From Colletes latitarsis (lineage: Eukaryota > Arthropoda > Insecta > Hymenoptera > Colletidae), in the NCBI RefSeq assembly GCF_051014445.1, contig NW_027488367.1, forward strand, positions 23,545,501-23,609,500: 64,000 bases of DNA, in the 5' to 3' direction. The translations under genes were made by a program, and so were the position numbers. The notes under the pieces are model-generated. The model was not told where the DNA came from, made no database searches, and was given only the letters and a program-made list of their open reading frames with translations. Position 1 is the stretch's first letter, and every line of letters starts with the position of its first letter. Below, one piece after another: positions 11,739-25,512 of the stretch.

Positions 11739-13027
11739 ACTCATACTTTCGCGTTCTTCACATACTTGTTGGACAGATCCTGGGTTTTTTCTGGTTTGGA
11801 TCACGTAGTAGTGTGGTGCCACACTGAAACAGTCCATTAAACCTGGTTTGGATCAATATTTTAGAGGATAACTCATGTTAGGTCTAGTTTAGCCCTGGGA
11901 TTTTCACTCATCAGACTCATACTTTCGCATTCTTCACATACTTGTTGAACGGAACCTGGTTTTTTTCTGGTTTGGATCACGTAGTAATGTGGTACCACAC
12001 TGAAACAGTTGACTAAACCTAGTTTCGATCAATATTTTAGAGGATAACGCAAGTTAGGTCTGGGATAGGTATGGGATATGACCTCATCAGACTCTTACAT
12101 TCGCACACTTCACATACTCGTTGAACAGATCCTGGGATATTTTCTGGTTTGGATCACATAGTAATGTGGTACCACTCTGAGACAGTCGATTAAACCAGGT
12201 TTCGATCAATATTTTAGAGGATAACGCATGTTAGGTCTGGGTTAGGTCTACGATTTGCCCTCATCAGGCTCATACTTTCGCATATTTCTCATACTTCATG
12301 GCTAGATCCTGGGCTGTTTCTGGATTGTATCACGTAGTAATGTGGTATCACGCTGAAACAGTCAATTAAATCTGGTTTCGATCAATATTTTAGAGGATAA
12401 CGGAAGTTAGGTCTGGGATAGGTCTAGGATTTGGCCTCATCTGGCTCTTACTTTCGCATATTTCTCATACTTCATGGCTAGATCCTGGGCTATTTCTGGA
12501 TTGGATCACGTAGTAAAGTGGTACCACACTGAAACATTCAATGAAACCTTGTCTGGATAAATATTTTAAAGGATAACGCATCTTAGGTCTGGGTTAGGTC
12601 TAAGATTTGCCCTCATCAGGCTCACAGTTTAGCGTTTCTCGCATACTTGTTGAACATATCCTGGGTTTTTTCTGGTTTGGATCACGAAGTACTGTGGTAC
12701 CACACTGAAACAGTCCATTAAACCTGGTTTCGCTCAATATTTTAGAGGATAACGCATGTTAGGTCTAGGTTAGGTCTGGGATTTGCTACAACAAGGCTCA
12801 TTCTTTCGCATATTTCTCATACTTGATGGCTAGATCCTGGGGTTTTTCTGGATTGCATCACGTAATAATGTAGTACCACACTGAAACAGTCAATGAAACC
12901 TGGTTTCCATCAATATTTTAGAGGACAACGCAAGTTAGGTCTAGGTAAGGCCTGAGATTTTCACTGATCAGACTCATACTTTCGCATTCTTCACATACTT
13001 GTTGAACGGATCCTGGGTTTTTTCTGG
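11739..13027. repeat. Mixed monomers between shuffled blocks and the second D1 copy
   Basis: The first part (to 12308) copies 7.1-7.7 kb, and then it joins a monomer like that at 5.45 kb (TGGTATCACGCTG). Monomers from 12.5 to 12.85 kb carry private changes such as GTTTAGCGTTTCTCGC. From about 12720 to 13020 the monomers share AATGAAACCTGG and GTCTAGGTAAGGCCTGAG with about 42443-42743, which links the left and right halves of the window. Confidence 0.75.
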
Positions 13028-16000
13028 TTTGGTTCACGTAGTAATGTGGTACCACACTGAAACATTCAATTAAACCTGGTCTTGATAAATATTTTAGAGG
13101 ATAACGCATGTTAGGTTTGGGTTAGGTCTAGGATTTGCCCTCATTAGGCTCATACTTTCGCATATTTCTCATACTTCATGGCTAGATCCTGGGCTGTTTC
13201 TGGATTGTATCACGTAGTAATGTGGTACCACGCTGAAGCAGTCGATTAAACCTGGTTTCGATCAATATTTTAGAGGATAACGCAAGTTAAGTCTGGGATA
13301 GGTCTGGGATTTGACCTCATCAGACTCATACTTTCGCGTTTTTCACATACTTGTTGAACAGATCCTGGGTTTTTTCTGGTTTGGATCACGTAGTAGTGTG
13401 GTACCACACTGAAACAGTCCATTAAACCTGGTTGCGATCAATGTTTTAGAGGATAACGCATGTTAGGTCTGGGTTAGGTCTAGTATTTGCCCTCATCAGG
13501 CTCATTCTTTCGCATATTTCTCAAACTTGATGGCTAGATCCTGGGCTTTTTCTGGATTGCATCACGTAGTAATGTAGTACCACACTGAAACATTCAATTA
13601 AACCTGGTCTTGATAAATATTTCAGAGGATAACGCATGTTAGGTCTGGGTTAGGTCTAGGATTGGCACTCATCAGGCTCATACTTTCGCATATTTCTCAT
13701 ACTTCATGGCTAGATCCTGGGCTTTTTCTGGATTGCATCACGTAGTAATGAAGTACAACACTGAAACAGTCAATTGAACCTGGTCTCCATCAATATCTTA
13801 GAGGACAACGCAAGTTAGGTCTAGGTAAGGCCTGAGATTTTCACTGATCAGACTCATACTTTCGCATTCTTCACATACTTGTTGAACGGATCCTGGGTTT
13901 TTTCCGGTTTTGATCACGTAGTAATGTGGTACCACACTGAAACATTCAATTAAACCTTGTCTTGATAAATATTTTAGAGAATAACGCATGTTAGGTCTGG
14001 GTTAGGTCTAGGATTTGCCCTCATCAGGCTCATACTTTCGCATATCTCTCATACTTCATGGCTAGATCCTGGGCTATTTCTGGATTGGATCATGTAGTAA
14101 TGTGGCACCACACTGAAACAGTCAATGAAACCTGGTTTTGATCGATATTTTAGAGAATAATTCATGTTAGGTCTAGGTTAGGTCAGGGATTTGCTCTCTT
14201 CAGGCTCATTCTTTCGCATATTTCTCATACTTGATGGCTAGATCCTGGGCTTTTTCTGGATTGCATCACGTAGTAATGAAGTACAACACTGAAACAGACA
14301 ATTAAACTTGGTTTCCATCAATATTTTAGAGGACAACGCATGTTAGGTCTAGGTTAGTCCTGGGATTTGCCCTCATCAGGGTCATACTGTCGCAGTTTTA
14401 ACATACTTGTTGAACGGATTCTGGGTTTTTTCTGGTTTGGTTCACGTAGTAATGTGGTACCACACTGAAACATTCAATTAAACCTGGTCTTGATAAATAT
14501 TTTAGAGGATAACGCATGTTAGGTTTGGGTTAGGTCTGGGATTTGCTCTTATCAGGCTCATTCTTTCGCATATTTCTCATACTTGATGGCTAGATCCTGG
14601 GCATTTTCTGGATTGCATAACGTAGTAATGAAGTACAACACTGAAACAGTCGATTAAACCTGGTTTCGGTCAATATTTTTGAGGATAACGCATGTTAGGT
14701 CTGGGTTAGGTCTAGTATTTGCCCTCATCAGGCTCATTCTTTCGCATATTTCTCAAACATGATGGCTAGATCCTGGGCTTTTTCTGGATTGCATCACGTA
14801 GTAATGTAGTACCACACTGAAACATTCAATTAAACCTGGTCTTGATAAATATTTCAGGGGATAACGCATGGTAGGTCTGGGTTAGGTCTAGGATTTGCAC
14901 TCATCAGGCTCATACTTTCGCATATTTCTCATACTTCATGGCTAGAGCCTGGGCTTTTTCTGGACTGCATCACGTAGTAATGAAGTACAACACTGAAACA
15001 GTCAATTGAACCTGGTCTCCATCAATATCTTAGAGGACAACGCAAGTTAGGTCTGGGATAGGTCTTGGATTAGCCCTCATCAGGCTCATACTTTCGCATA
15101 TTTCTCATACTTCATGGCTAGATCCTGGGCTATTTCTGGATTGGATCACGTAGTAAAGTGGTACCACACTGAAACATTCAATGAAACCTGGTCTGGATAA
15201 ATATTTTAGAGGATAACGCATGTTAGGTCTGGGTTAGGTCTAGGATTTGCCCTCATCAGGCTCATTCTTTCGCATATTTCTCATTCTTGATGGCTAGATC
15301 TTGGGCTTTTTCTGGATTGCATCACGTAGTAATGTGGTACCACCCTGAAACAGTCAATTAAACCTGGTTTCGATCAATATGTTAGAGGATAGCGCAAGTT
15401 AAGTCTGGGATAGGTCTGGGATTTGACCTGATCAGACTCATACTTTCGCGTTTTTCACATACTTGTTGAACAGATCCTGGGTTTTTTCTGGCTTGGATCA
15501 CGTAGTAGTGTGGTACCACACTGAAACAGTCCATGAAACCTGGTTGCGGTCAATATTTTAGAGGATAACGCATGTTAGGTCTGGGTTAGGTCTAGGATTT
15601 GCTCTCATCAGGCTCATACTTTCGCATATTTCTCATACTTCATGGCTTGATCCTGGGCTATTTCTGCATTGGATCTCGTAGTAAAGTGGTACCACACTGA
15701 AAGATTCAATGGAACCTGGTCTGGATAAATATTTTAGAGGATAACGCATGTTAGGTCTGGGTTAGGTCTAGGAATTGCCCTCATCAGGCTTATTCTTTCG
15801 CATATGTCTCATACATGATGGCTAGATCCTGGGCTTTTTCTTGATCGCATCACGTAGTAATGAAGTACAACACTGAAACAGTCACTTAAACCTGGTTTCC
15901 ATCAATATCTTAGAGGACAACGCAAGTTAGGTCTGGGATAGGTCTGAAATTTGCCCTCATCAGGCTCATACTTTCGCGTTTTTCACATACTTGTTGAACA

Positions 16001-19000
16001 GATCCTGGGTTTTTTCTGGTTTGGATCACGTAGTAATGTGGTACCACGCTGAAACAGTTGATTAGACCCGGTTTCGATCAATATTTTAGAGGATAACGCA
16101 AGTTAAGTCTGGGATAGGTCTGGGATTTGACCTCATCAGGCTCTTACTTTCGCATATTTCTCATACATGTTGAACAGATCCTGGGTATTTTCTGGCATGG
16201 AACACGTAGTAATGTGGGACCACACTGAAACTATCAATTAAACCTGGTCTTGATAAATATTTTAGAGGATAACGCAAGTTAGGTCTGGGTTAGGTCTAGG
16301 ATTTGCCCTCATCAGGCTCATACTTTCGCATATTTCTCATACTTCATGGCTAGATCCTGGGCTATTTCTGGATTGGATCACGTAGTAATGTGGTACCACA
16401 CTGAAACAGTCAATTAAACCTGGTTTCGACCAATATTTTAGAGGATAACGCAAGTTAGGTCTGGGATAGGTCTGGGATTTGCCCTCATCAGGCTCATACT
16501 TTCGCGTTTTTCACATACTTGTTGAACAGATCCTGGGTTTTTTCTGGTTTGGGTCACGTAGTAACGTGGTACCACACTGAAACATTCAATTAAACCTGGT
16601 CTTGATAAATATTTTAGAGGATAACGCATGTTAGGTCTGGGTTAGGTCTAGGATTTGCCCTCATCAAGCTCATACTTTCGCATATCTCTCATACTTGATG
16701 GCTAGATCCTGGGCTTTTTCTGGATTGCATCACGTAGTAATGAAGTACAACACTGAAACAGTCAATTAAACCTGGTTTCGATCAATATTTTAGAGAATAA
16801 TTCATGTTAGGTCTAGGTTAGGTCTGGGATTTGCTCTCATCAGGCTCATTCTTTCGCATATTTCTCATACTTGATGGCTAGATCCTGGGCTTTTTCTGGA
16901 TCGCATCACGTAGTAATGAAGTACAACACTGAAACAGTCAATTAAACCTGGTTTCCATCAATATCTTAGAGGACAACGCAAGTTAGGTCTGGGATAGGTC
17001 TGGGATTTGCCCTCATCAGACTCATACTTTCGCGTTCTTCACATACTTGTTGAACGGATCCTGGGTTTTTTCTGGTTTGGATCACGTAGTAATGTGGGAC
17101 CACACTGAAACAATCAATTAAACCTGGTCTTGATAAATATTTTGGAGGATAACGCATGTTAGGTCTGGGTTAGGTCTAGGATTTGCCATCATCAGGCTCA
17201 TACTTTCGCATATTTCACATACTTCATGGCTAGATCCTGGGCTGTTTCTGGATTGTATCACGTAGTAATGTGGTACCACGCTGAAACAGTCAATTAAACC
17301 TGGTTTCGATCAATATTTTGGAGGATAACGCAAGTTAGGTCTGGGATAGGTCTAGGATTTGCCCTCATCAGGCTCTTTCTTTCGTATATTTCTCATACTT
17401 CATGGCTAGATCGTGGGCTATTTCTGGTTTGGATCACGTAGTAATGTGGGACCACACTGAAACAATCAATTAAACCTGGTCTTGATAAATATTTTGGAGG
17501 ATAACGCATGTTAGGTCTGGGTTAGGTCTAGGATTTGCCATCATCAGGCTCATACTTTCGCATATTTCACATACTTGATGGCTAGATCCTGGGCTTTTTC
17601 TGGATTGCATCACGTAGTAATGAAGTACAACACTGAAACAGTCAACTAAACCTGGTTTCGATCAATATTTTAGAGAATAATTCATGTTAGGTCTAGGTTA
17701 GGTCTGGGATATAACCTCATCAGACTCTTACATTCGCACACTTCACATACTCGTTGAACAGATCCTGGGATATTTTCTGGTTTGGATCACATAGTAATGT
17801 GGTACCACTCTGAGACAGTCGATTAAACCAGGTTTCGATCAATATTTTAGAGGATAACGCATGTTAGGTCTGGGTTAGGTCTACGATTTGCCCTCATCAG
17901 GCTCATACTTTCGCATATTTCTCATACTTCATGGCTAGATCCTGGGCTGTTTCTGGATTGTATCACGTAGTAATGTGGTATCACGCTGAAACAGTCAATT
18001 AAACCTGGCTTCGATCAATACTTTAGAGGATAACGCAAGTTAGGTCTGGGATAGGTCTAGGATTTGCCCTCATCATGCTCATACTTTCGCATATTTCTCA
18101 TACTTCATGGCTAGATCCTGGGCTATTTCTGGATTGGATCACATAGTAAAGTGGTACCACACTGAAACATTCAATGAAACCTGGTCTAGATAATTATTTT
18201 AGAGGATAACGCATGTTAGGTCAAGGTTAGGTCTAAGATTTGCCCCCATCAGGCTCACAGTTTCGCGTTTTTCACATACTTGTTGAACAGATCCTCGGTT
18301 TTTTCTGGTTTGGATCACGCAGTAATGTGGTACCACACTGAAACATTCAATTAAACCTGGTCTTGATAAATATTTTAGAGGATAACGCATGTTAGGTCTG
18401 GGTTACATCTGTGATTTGCCCTCATCAGGGTCATACTTTCCCAGTTTAAACATGCATGTTGACCTGATCGAGGGTTTTTTCTGCTTTGGATCACGTAGTA
18501 AAGTGGTACCACAATAAAACAGTCAATCAAACCTGGTTTCGATCAATATTTTAGAGGATAACGCATGTTAGGTCTAGGTTAGGCCTGGGATTTTCACTCA
18601 TCAGACTCATACTTTCGCATTCTTCACATACTTGTTGAACGTATCCTGAGTTTTTTCTGGTTTGGATCACGTAGTAATGTGGGACCACACTGAGACAGTC
18701 AATTAAACCTGGTCTCGATCAGTATTTTAGAGTCTCATTCATGTTAGGTCTAGGTTAGGTCTGGTATATGCTGTTATCAGGCTCATTGTTTCGCATATTT
18801 CTCATACTTGATGGCTAGATCCTGGGCTTTTTCTGGATTGCATAACGTAGTAATGAAGTACGACACTGAAACAGTCAATTAAACCTGGTTTCCATCAATA
18901 TTTTAGAGGACAACGCATATTAGGTGTAGGTTAGGCCTGGGATTTGATCTCATCAGACTCATACTTTCGCGTTTTTCACATACTTGTTGAACAGATCCTG

Positions 19001-20569
19001 GGTTTTTTCAGGTTTGGATCACATAGTAATGTGGTACCACACCGAAACAGCCGATTAAACCAGGTTTCGATCAATATTTTTGAGGATAACGCATGTTAGG
19101 TCTAGGTTAGGCCTGGGATTTTCACTCATCAGACTCATACTTTCGCATTCTTCACATACTTGTTGAACGGATCCTGGGTTTTTTCTGGTTTGGATCACGT
19201 TGTAATGTGGGACCACACTGAAACAATCAATTAAACCTGGTTTCGACCAATATTTTAGAGGATAACGCAAGTTAGGTCTGGGATAGGTCTGGGATTTGCC
19301 CTCATCAGGCTCATACTTTCGCGTTTTTCACATACTTGTTGAACTGATCCTGGGTTTTTTCTGGTTTGGGTCACGTAGTAACGTGGTACCACACTGAAAC
19401 ATTCAATTAAACCTGGTCTTGATAAATATTTTAGAGGATAACGCATGTTAGGTCTGGGTTAGGTCTAGGATTTGCCCTCATCAAGCTCATACTTTCGCAT
19501 ATCTCTCATACTTGATGGCTAGATCCTGGGCTTTTTCTGGATTGCATCACGTAGTAATGAAGTACAACACTGAAACAGTCAATTAAACCTGGTTTCCATC
19601 AATATCTTAGAGGACAACGCAAGTTAGGTCTGGGATAGGTCTGGGATTTGCCCTCATCAGACTCATACTTTCGCGTTCTTCACATACTTGTTGGACAGAT
19701 CCTGGGTTTTTTCTGGTTTGGATCACGTAGTAGTGTGGTGCCACACTGAAACAGTCCATTAAACCTGGTTTGGATCAATATTTTAGAGGATAACGCATGT
19801 TAGGTCTAGGTTAGCCCTGGGATTTTCACTCATCAGACTCATACTTTCGCATTCTTCACATACTTGTTGAACGGAACCTGGTTTTTTTCTGGTTTGGATC
19901 ACGTAGTAATGTGGTACCACACTGAAACAGTTGACTAAACCTAGTTTCGATCAATATTTTAGAGGATAACGCAAGTTAGGTCTGGGATAGGTATGGAATA
20001 TGACCTCATCAGACTCTTACATTCGCACACTTCACATACTCGTTGAACAGATCCTGGGATATTTTCTGGTTTGGATCACATAGTAATGTGGTACCACTCT
20101 GAGACAGTCGATTAAACCAGGTTTCGATGAATATTTTAGAGGATAACGCATGTTAGGTCTGGGTTAGGTCTACGATTTGCCCTCATCAGGCTCATACTTT
20201 CGCATATTTCTCATACTTCATGGCTAGATCTTGGGCTATTTCTGGATTGGATCACACAGTAAAGTGGTACCACACTGAAACATTCAATGAAACCTGGTCT
20301 AGATAATTATTTTAGAGGATAACGCATGTTAGGTCAAGGTTAGGTCTAAGATTTGCCCCCATCAGGCTCACAGTTTCGCGTTTTTCACATACTTGTTGAA
20401 CAGATCCTCGGTTTTTTCTGGTTTGGATCACGCAGTAATGTGGTACCACACTGAAACATTCAATTAAACCTGGTCTTGATAAATATTTTAGAGGATAACG
20501 CATGTTAGGTCTGGGTTAGGTCTAGGATTTGCCCTCATCAAGCTCATACTTTCGCATATCTCTCATACT
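13028..20569. repeat. Large repeat D1, copy 2
   Basis: This is the second copy of the 1-8070 segment, shortened by 528 bp at 14702/14703. Its last part, 19082-20569, is also the start of the 7,732-bp tandem block, so this subsegment exists three times (about 6583-8070, 19082-20569, 26814-28301). The block evidently duplicated twice, at different scales. Confidence 0.88.
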
Positions 20570-20590
20570 GGGCTTTTTCTGGATCGCATC
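20555..20590. repeat. Short monomer with 15-bp deletion at a block junction, copy 1
   Basis: CATACT runs directly into GGGCTTTTTCTGG, while normal monomers have TGATGGCTAGATCCT between them. Left of the junction the sequence matches about 8.0 kb; right of it, it matches about 11.61 kb, including the GTTGGACAG and GTGGTGCC marks. The deletion therefore sits exactly where two different source monomers were joined, out of register by 15 bp. Confidence 0.85.
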
Positions 20591-23500
20591 ACGTAGTAAT
20601 GAAGTACAACACTGAAACAGTCAATTAAACCTGGTTTCCATCAATATCTTAGAGGACAATGCAAGTTAGGTCTGGGATAGGTCTGGGATTTGCCCTCATC
20701 AGACTCATACTTTCGCGTTCTTCACATACTTGTTGGACAGGTCCTGGGTTTTTTCTGGTTTGGATCACGTAGTAGTGTGGTGCCACACTGAAACAGTCCA
20801 TTAAACCTGGTTTGGATCAATATTTTAGAGAATAATTCATGTTAGGTCTAGGTTAGGCCTGGGATTTTCACTCATCAGACTCATACTTTCGCATTCTTCA
20901 CATACTTGTTGAACGGATCCTGGGTTTTTTCTGGTTTGGATCACGTAGTAATGTGGGACCACACTGAGACAGTCAATTAAACCTGGTTTCGATCAGTATT
21001 TTAGAGACTAATTCATGTTAGGTCTAGGTTAGGTCTGGTATTTGCTCTTATCAGGCTCATTGTTTCGCATATTTCTCATACTTGATGACTAGATCCTGGG
21101 CTTTTTCTGGATTGCAACAAGTAGTAATGAAGTACAACACTGAAACACTCAATTAAACCTGGTTCCCATCAATATTTTGGAGGACAACGCATATTAGGTG
21201 TAGGTTAGGCCTGGGATTTGATCTCATCAGACTCATACTTTCGCGTTTTTCACATACTTGTTGAACAGATCCTGGGTTTTTTCTGGTTTGGGTCACGTAG
21301 TAACGTGGTACCACACTGAAACATTCAATTAAACCTGGTCTTGATAAATATTTTAGAGGATAACGCATGTTAGGTCTGGGTTAGGTCTAGGATTTGCCCT
21401 CATCAAGCTCATACTTTCGCATATCTCTCATACTTGATGGCTAGATCCTGGGCTTTTTCTGGATTGCATCACGTAGTAATGAAGTACAACACTGAAACAG
21501 TCAATTAAACCTGGTTTCGATCAATATTTTAGAGAATAATTCATGTTAGGTCTAGGTTAGGTCTGGGATTTGCTCTCATCAGGCTCATTCTTTCGCATAT
21601 TTCTCATACTTGATGGCTAGATCCTGGGCTTTTTCTGGATCGCATCACGTAGTAATGAAGTACAACACTGAAACAGCCAATTAAACCTGGTTTCCATCAA
21701 TATCTTAGAGGACAACGCAAGTTAGGTCTGGGATAGGTCTGGGATTTTCACTCATCAGAACCATACTTTCGCATTCTTCACATACTTGTTGAACGGATCC
21801 TGGGTTTTTTCTGGTTTGGATCACGTAGTAATGTGGGACCACACTGAAACAATCAATTAAACCTGGTCTTGATAAATATTTTGGAGGATAACGCATGTTA
21901 GGTCTGGGTTAGGTCTAGGATTTGCCATCATCAGGCTCATACTTTCGCATATTTCACATACTTCATGGCTAGATCCTGGGCTGTTTCTGGATTGTATCAC
22001 GTAGTAATGTGGTACCACGGTGAAACAGTCAATTAAACCTGGTTTCGATCAATATTTTGGAGGATAACGCAAGTTAGGTCTGGGATAGGTCTAGGGTTTG
22101 CCCTCATCAGGCTCTTTCTTTCGTATATTTCTCATACTTCATGGCTAGATCGTGGGCTATTTCTAGATTGGATCACGTAGTAAAGTGGTACCACACTGAA
22201 ACATTCAATGAAACCTAGTCTGGATAAATATTTTAGAGGATAATGCATCTTAGGTCTAGGTTAGGTCTTGGATTTTCACTCATCAGACTCATACTTTCGC
22301 ATTCTTCACATACTTGTTGAACGGATCCTGGGTTTTTTCTGGTATGGATCACGTAGTAATGTGGGACCACAATGAAACAGTCAATTAAACTTGGTCTTGA
22401 TATATATTTTAGAGGATAACGCATGTTAGGTTTGGGTTAGGTCTAGGATTTGCCCTCGTCAGGCTCATACTTTCGCATATTTCTCATACTTCATGGCTAG
22501 ATCCTGGGCTATTTCTGGATTGGATCACGGAGTAATGTGGTACCACACTGAAACAGTCAATTAAACCTGGTTTCGACCAATATTTTAGAGGATAACGCAA
22601 GTTAAGTCTGGGATAGGGCTGGGATTTGCCCTCATCAGGCTCATACTTTCGCGTTTTTCACATACTTGTTGAACAGATCCTGGGTTTTTTCTGGTTTGGA
22701 TCACGAATTAGTGTGGTACCACACTGAAACAGTCGATTAAACCAGGTTTCGGCCAATATTTTTGAGGATAACGCATGTTAGGTCTGGGTTAGGTCTAGGA
22801 TTTGCCCTCATCAAGCTCATACTTTCGCATATCTGTCATACTTGATGGCTAGATCCTGGGCTTTTTCTGGATTGCATCACGTAGTAATGAAGTACAACAC
22901 TGAAACTGCCATTTAAACCTGGTTTCCGTCAATATCTTAGAGGACAACGCATGTTAGGTCTAGGTTAGGTCTAGGATTTGCCCTCATCAGGCTCATACTT
23001 TCGCATATTTCTCATACTTCATGGCTAGATCCTGGGCTGTTTCTGGATTGTATCACGTAGTAATGTGGTACCACGCTGAAACAGTCAATTAAACCTGGTT
23101 TCGATCAATATTTTGGAGGATAACGCAAGTTAGGTCTGGGATAGGTCTAGGATTTGCCCTCATCAGGCTCTTACTTTCGCATATTTCTCATACATGTTGA
23201 ACAGATCCTGGGTATTTTCTGGCATGGAACACGTAGTAATGTGGGACCACACTGAAACTATCAATTAAACCTGGTCTTGATAAATATTTTAGAGGATAAC
23301 GCATGTTAGGTCTGGGTTAGGTCTAGGATTTGCCCTCATCAGGCTCATACTTTCGCATATTTCTCATACTTCATGGCTAGATCCTGGGCTATTTCTGGAT
23401 TGGATCACGTAGTAATGTGGTACCACACTGAAACAGTCAATTAAACCTGGTTTCGACCAATATTTTAGAGGATAACGCAAGTTAGGTCTGGGATAGGTCT

Positions 23501-25512
23501 GGGATTTGCCCTCATCAGGCTCATACTTTCGCGTTTTTCACATACTTGTTGAACAGATCCTGGGTTTTTTCTGGTTTGGGTCACGTAGTAACGTGGTACC
23601 ACACTGAAACATTCAATTAAACCTGGTCTTGATAAATATTTTAGAGGATAACGCATGTTAGGTCTGGGTTAGGTCTAGGATTTGCCCTCATCAAGCTCAT
23701 ACTTTCGCATATCTCTCATACTTGATGGCTAGATCCTGGGCTTTTTCTGGATTGCATCACGTAGTAATGAAGTACAACACTGAAACAGTCAATTAAACCT
23801 GGTTTCCATCAATATCTTAGAGGACAACGCAAGTTAGGTCTGGGGTAGGTCTGGGATTTGCCCTCATCAGGCTCATACTTTCGCGTTTTTCACATACTTG
23901 TTGAACAGATCCTGTGTTTTTTCTGGTTTGGGTCACGTAGTAACGTGGTACCACACTGAAACATTCAATTAAACCTGGTTTCGATCAATATTTTTGAGAA
24001 TAATTCATGTTAGGTCTAGGTTAGGCCTGGGATTTTCACTCATCAGACTCATACTTTCGCATTCTTCACAAACTTGTTGAACGGATCCTGGGTTTTTTCT
24101 GGTTTGGATCACGTAGTAATGTGGTACCACACTGAAACAGTTGACTAAACCTAGTTTCGATCAATATTTTAGAGGATATCGCAAGTTAGGTCTGGGATAG
24201 GTATGGGATATGACCTCATCAGACTCTTACATTCGCACACTTCACATACTCGTTGAACAGATCCTGGGATATTTTCTGGTTTGGATCACATAGTAATGTG
24301 GTACCACTCTGATACAGTCGATTAAACCAGGTTTCGATCAATATTTTAGAGGATAACGCATGTTAGGTCTGGGTTAGGTCTACGATTTGCCCTCATCAGG
24401 CTCATACTTTCGCATATTTCTCATACTTCATGGCTAGATCCTGGGCTGTTTCTGGATTGTATCACGTAGTAATGTGGTATCACGCTGAAACAGTCAATTA
24501 AACCTGGCTTCGATCAATACTTTAGAGGATAACGCAAGTTAGGTCTGGGATAGGTCTAGGATTTGCCCTCATCATGCTCATACTTTCGCATATTTCTCAT
24601 ACTTCATGGCTTGATCCTGGGCTATTTCTGGATTGGATCACATAGTAAAGTGGTACCACACTGAAACATTCAATGAAACCTGGTCTAGATAATTATTTTA
24701 GAGGATAACGCATGTTAGGTCAAGGTTAGGTCTAAGATTTGCCCCCATCAGGCTCACAGTTTCGCGTTTTTCACATACTTGTTGAACAGATCCTCGGTTT
24801 TTTCTGGTTTGGATCACGCAGTAATGTGGTACCACACTGAAACATTCAATTAAACCTGGTCTTGATAAATATTTTAGAGGATAACGCATGTTAGGTCTGG
24901 GTTACGTCTGTGATTTGCCCTCATCAGGGTCATACTTTCCCAGTTTTAACATGCATGTTGACCTGATCGAGGGTTTTTTCTGCTTTGGATCACGTAGTAA
25001 AGTGGTACCACAATAAAACAGTCAATCAAACCTGGTTTCGATCAATATTTTAGAGGATAACGCATGTTAGGTCTAGGTTAGGCCTGGGATTTTCACTCAT
25101 CAGACTCATACTTTCGCATTCTTCACATACTTGTTGAACGGATCCTGGGTTTTTTCTGGTTTGGATCACGTAGTAATGTGGGACCACACTGAGACAGTCC
25201 ATTAAACCTGGTTTCGATCAATATTTTAGAGGATAATGCATGTTAGGTCTAGGTTAGGCCTGGGATTTGCCCTCATCAGGGTCATACTTTCGCGTTTTTC
25301 ACATACTTGTTGAACAGCTTCTGGGTTTTTTTCTGGTTTGGATCGCGTAGTAAAGTGGTACCACACTGAAACAGTCCATTAAACCTGGTTTCGATCAATA
25401 TTTTGGAGGATAACGCAATTTAGGTCTGGGATAGGTCTGGGATTCGCCCTCATCAGGCTCATACTTTCGCACACTTCACATACTCGTTGAACAGATCCAG
25501 GGTTTTTTCTGG

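Noticed and set aside
19021..19084. A transposon insertion causing the 7.7-kb duplication
   Set aside because: Both junctions are monomer to monomer in register, with no foreign sequence.
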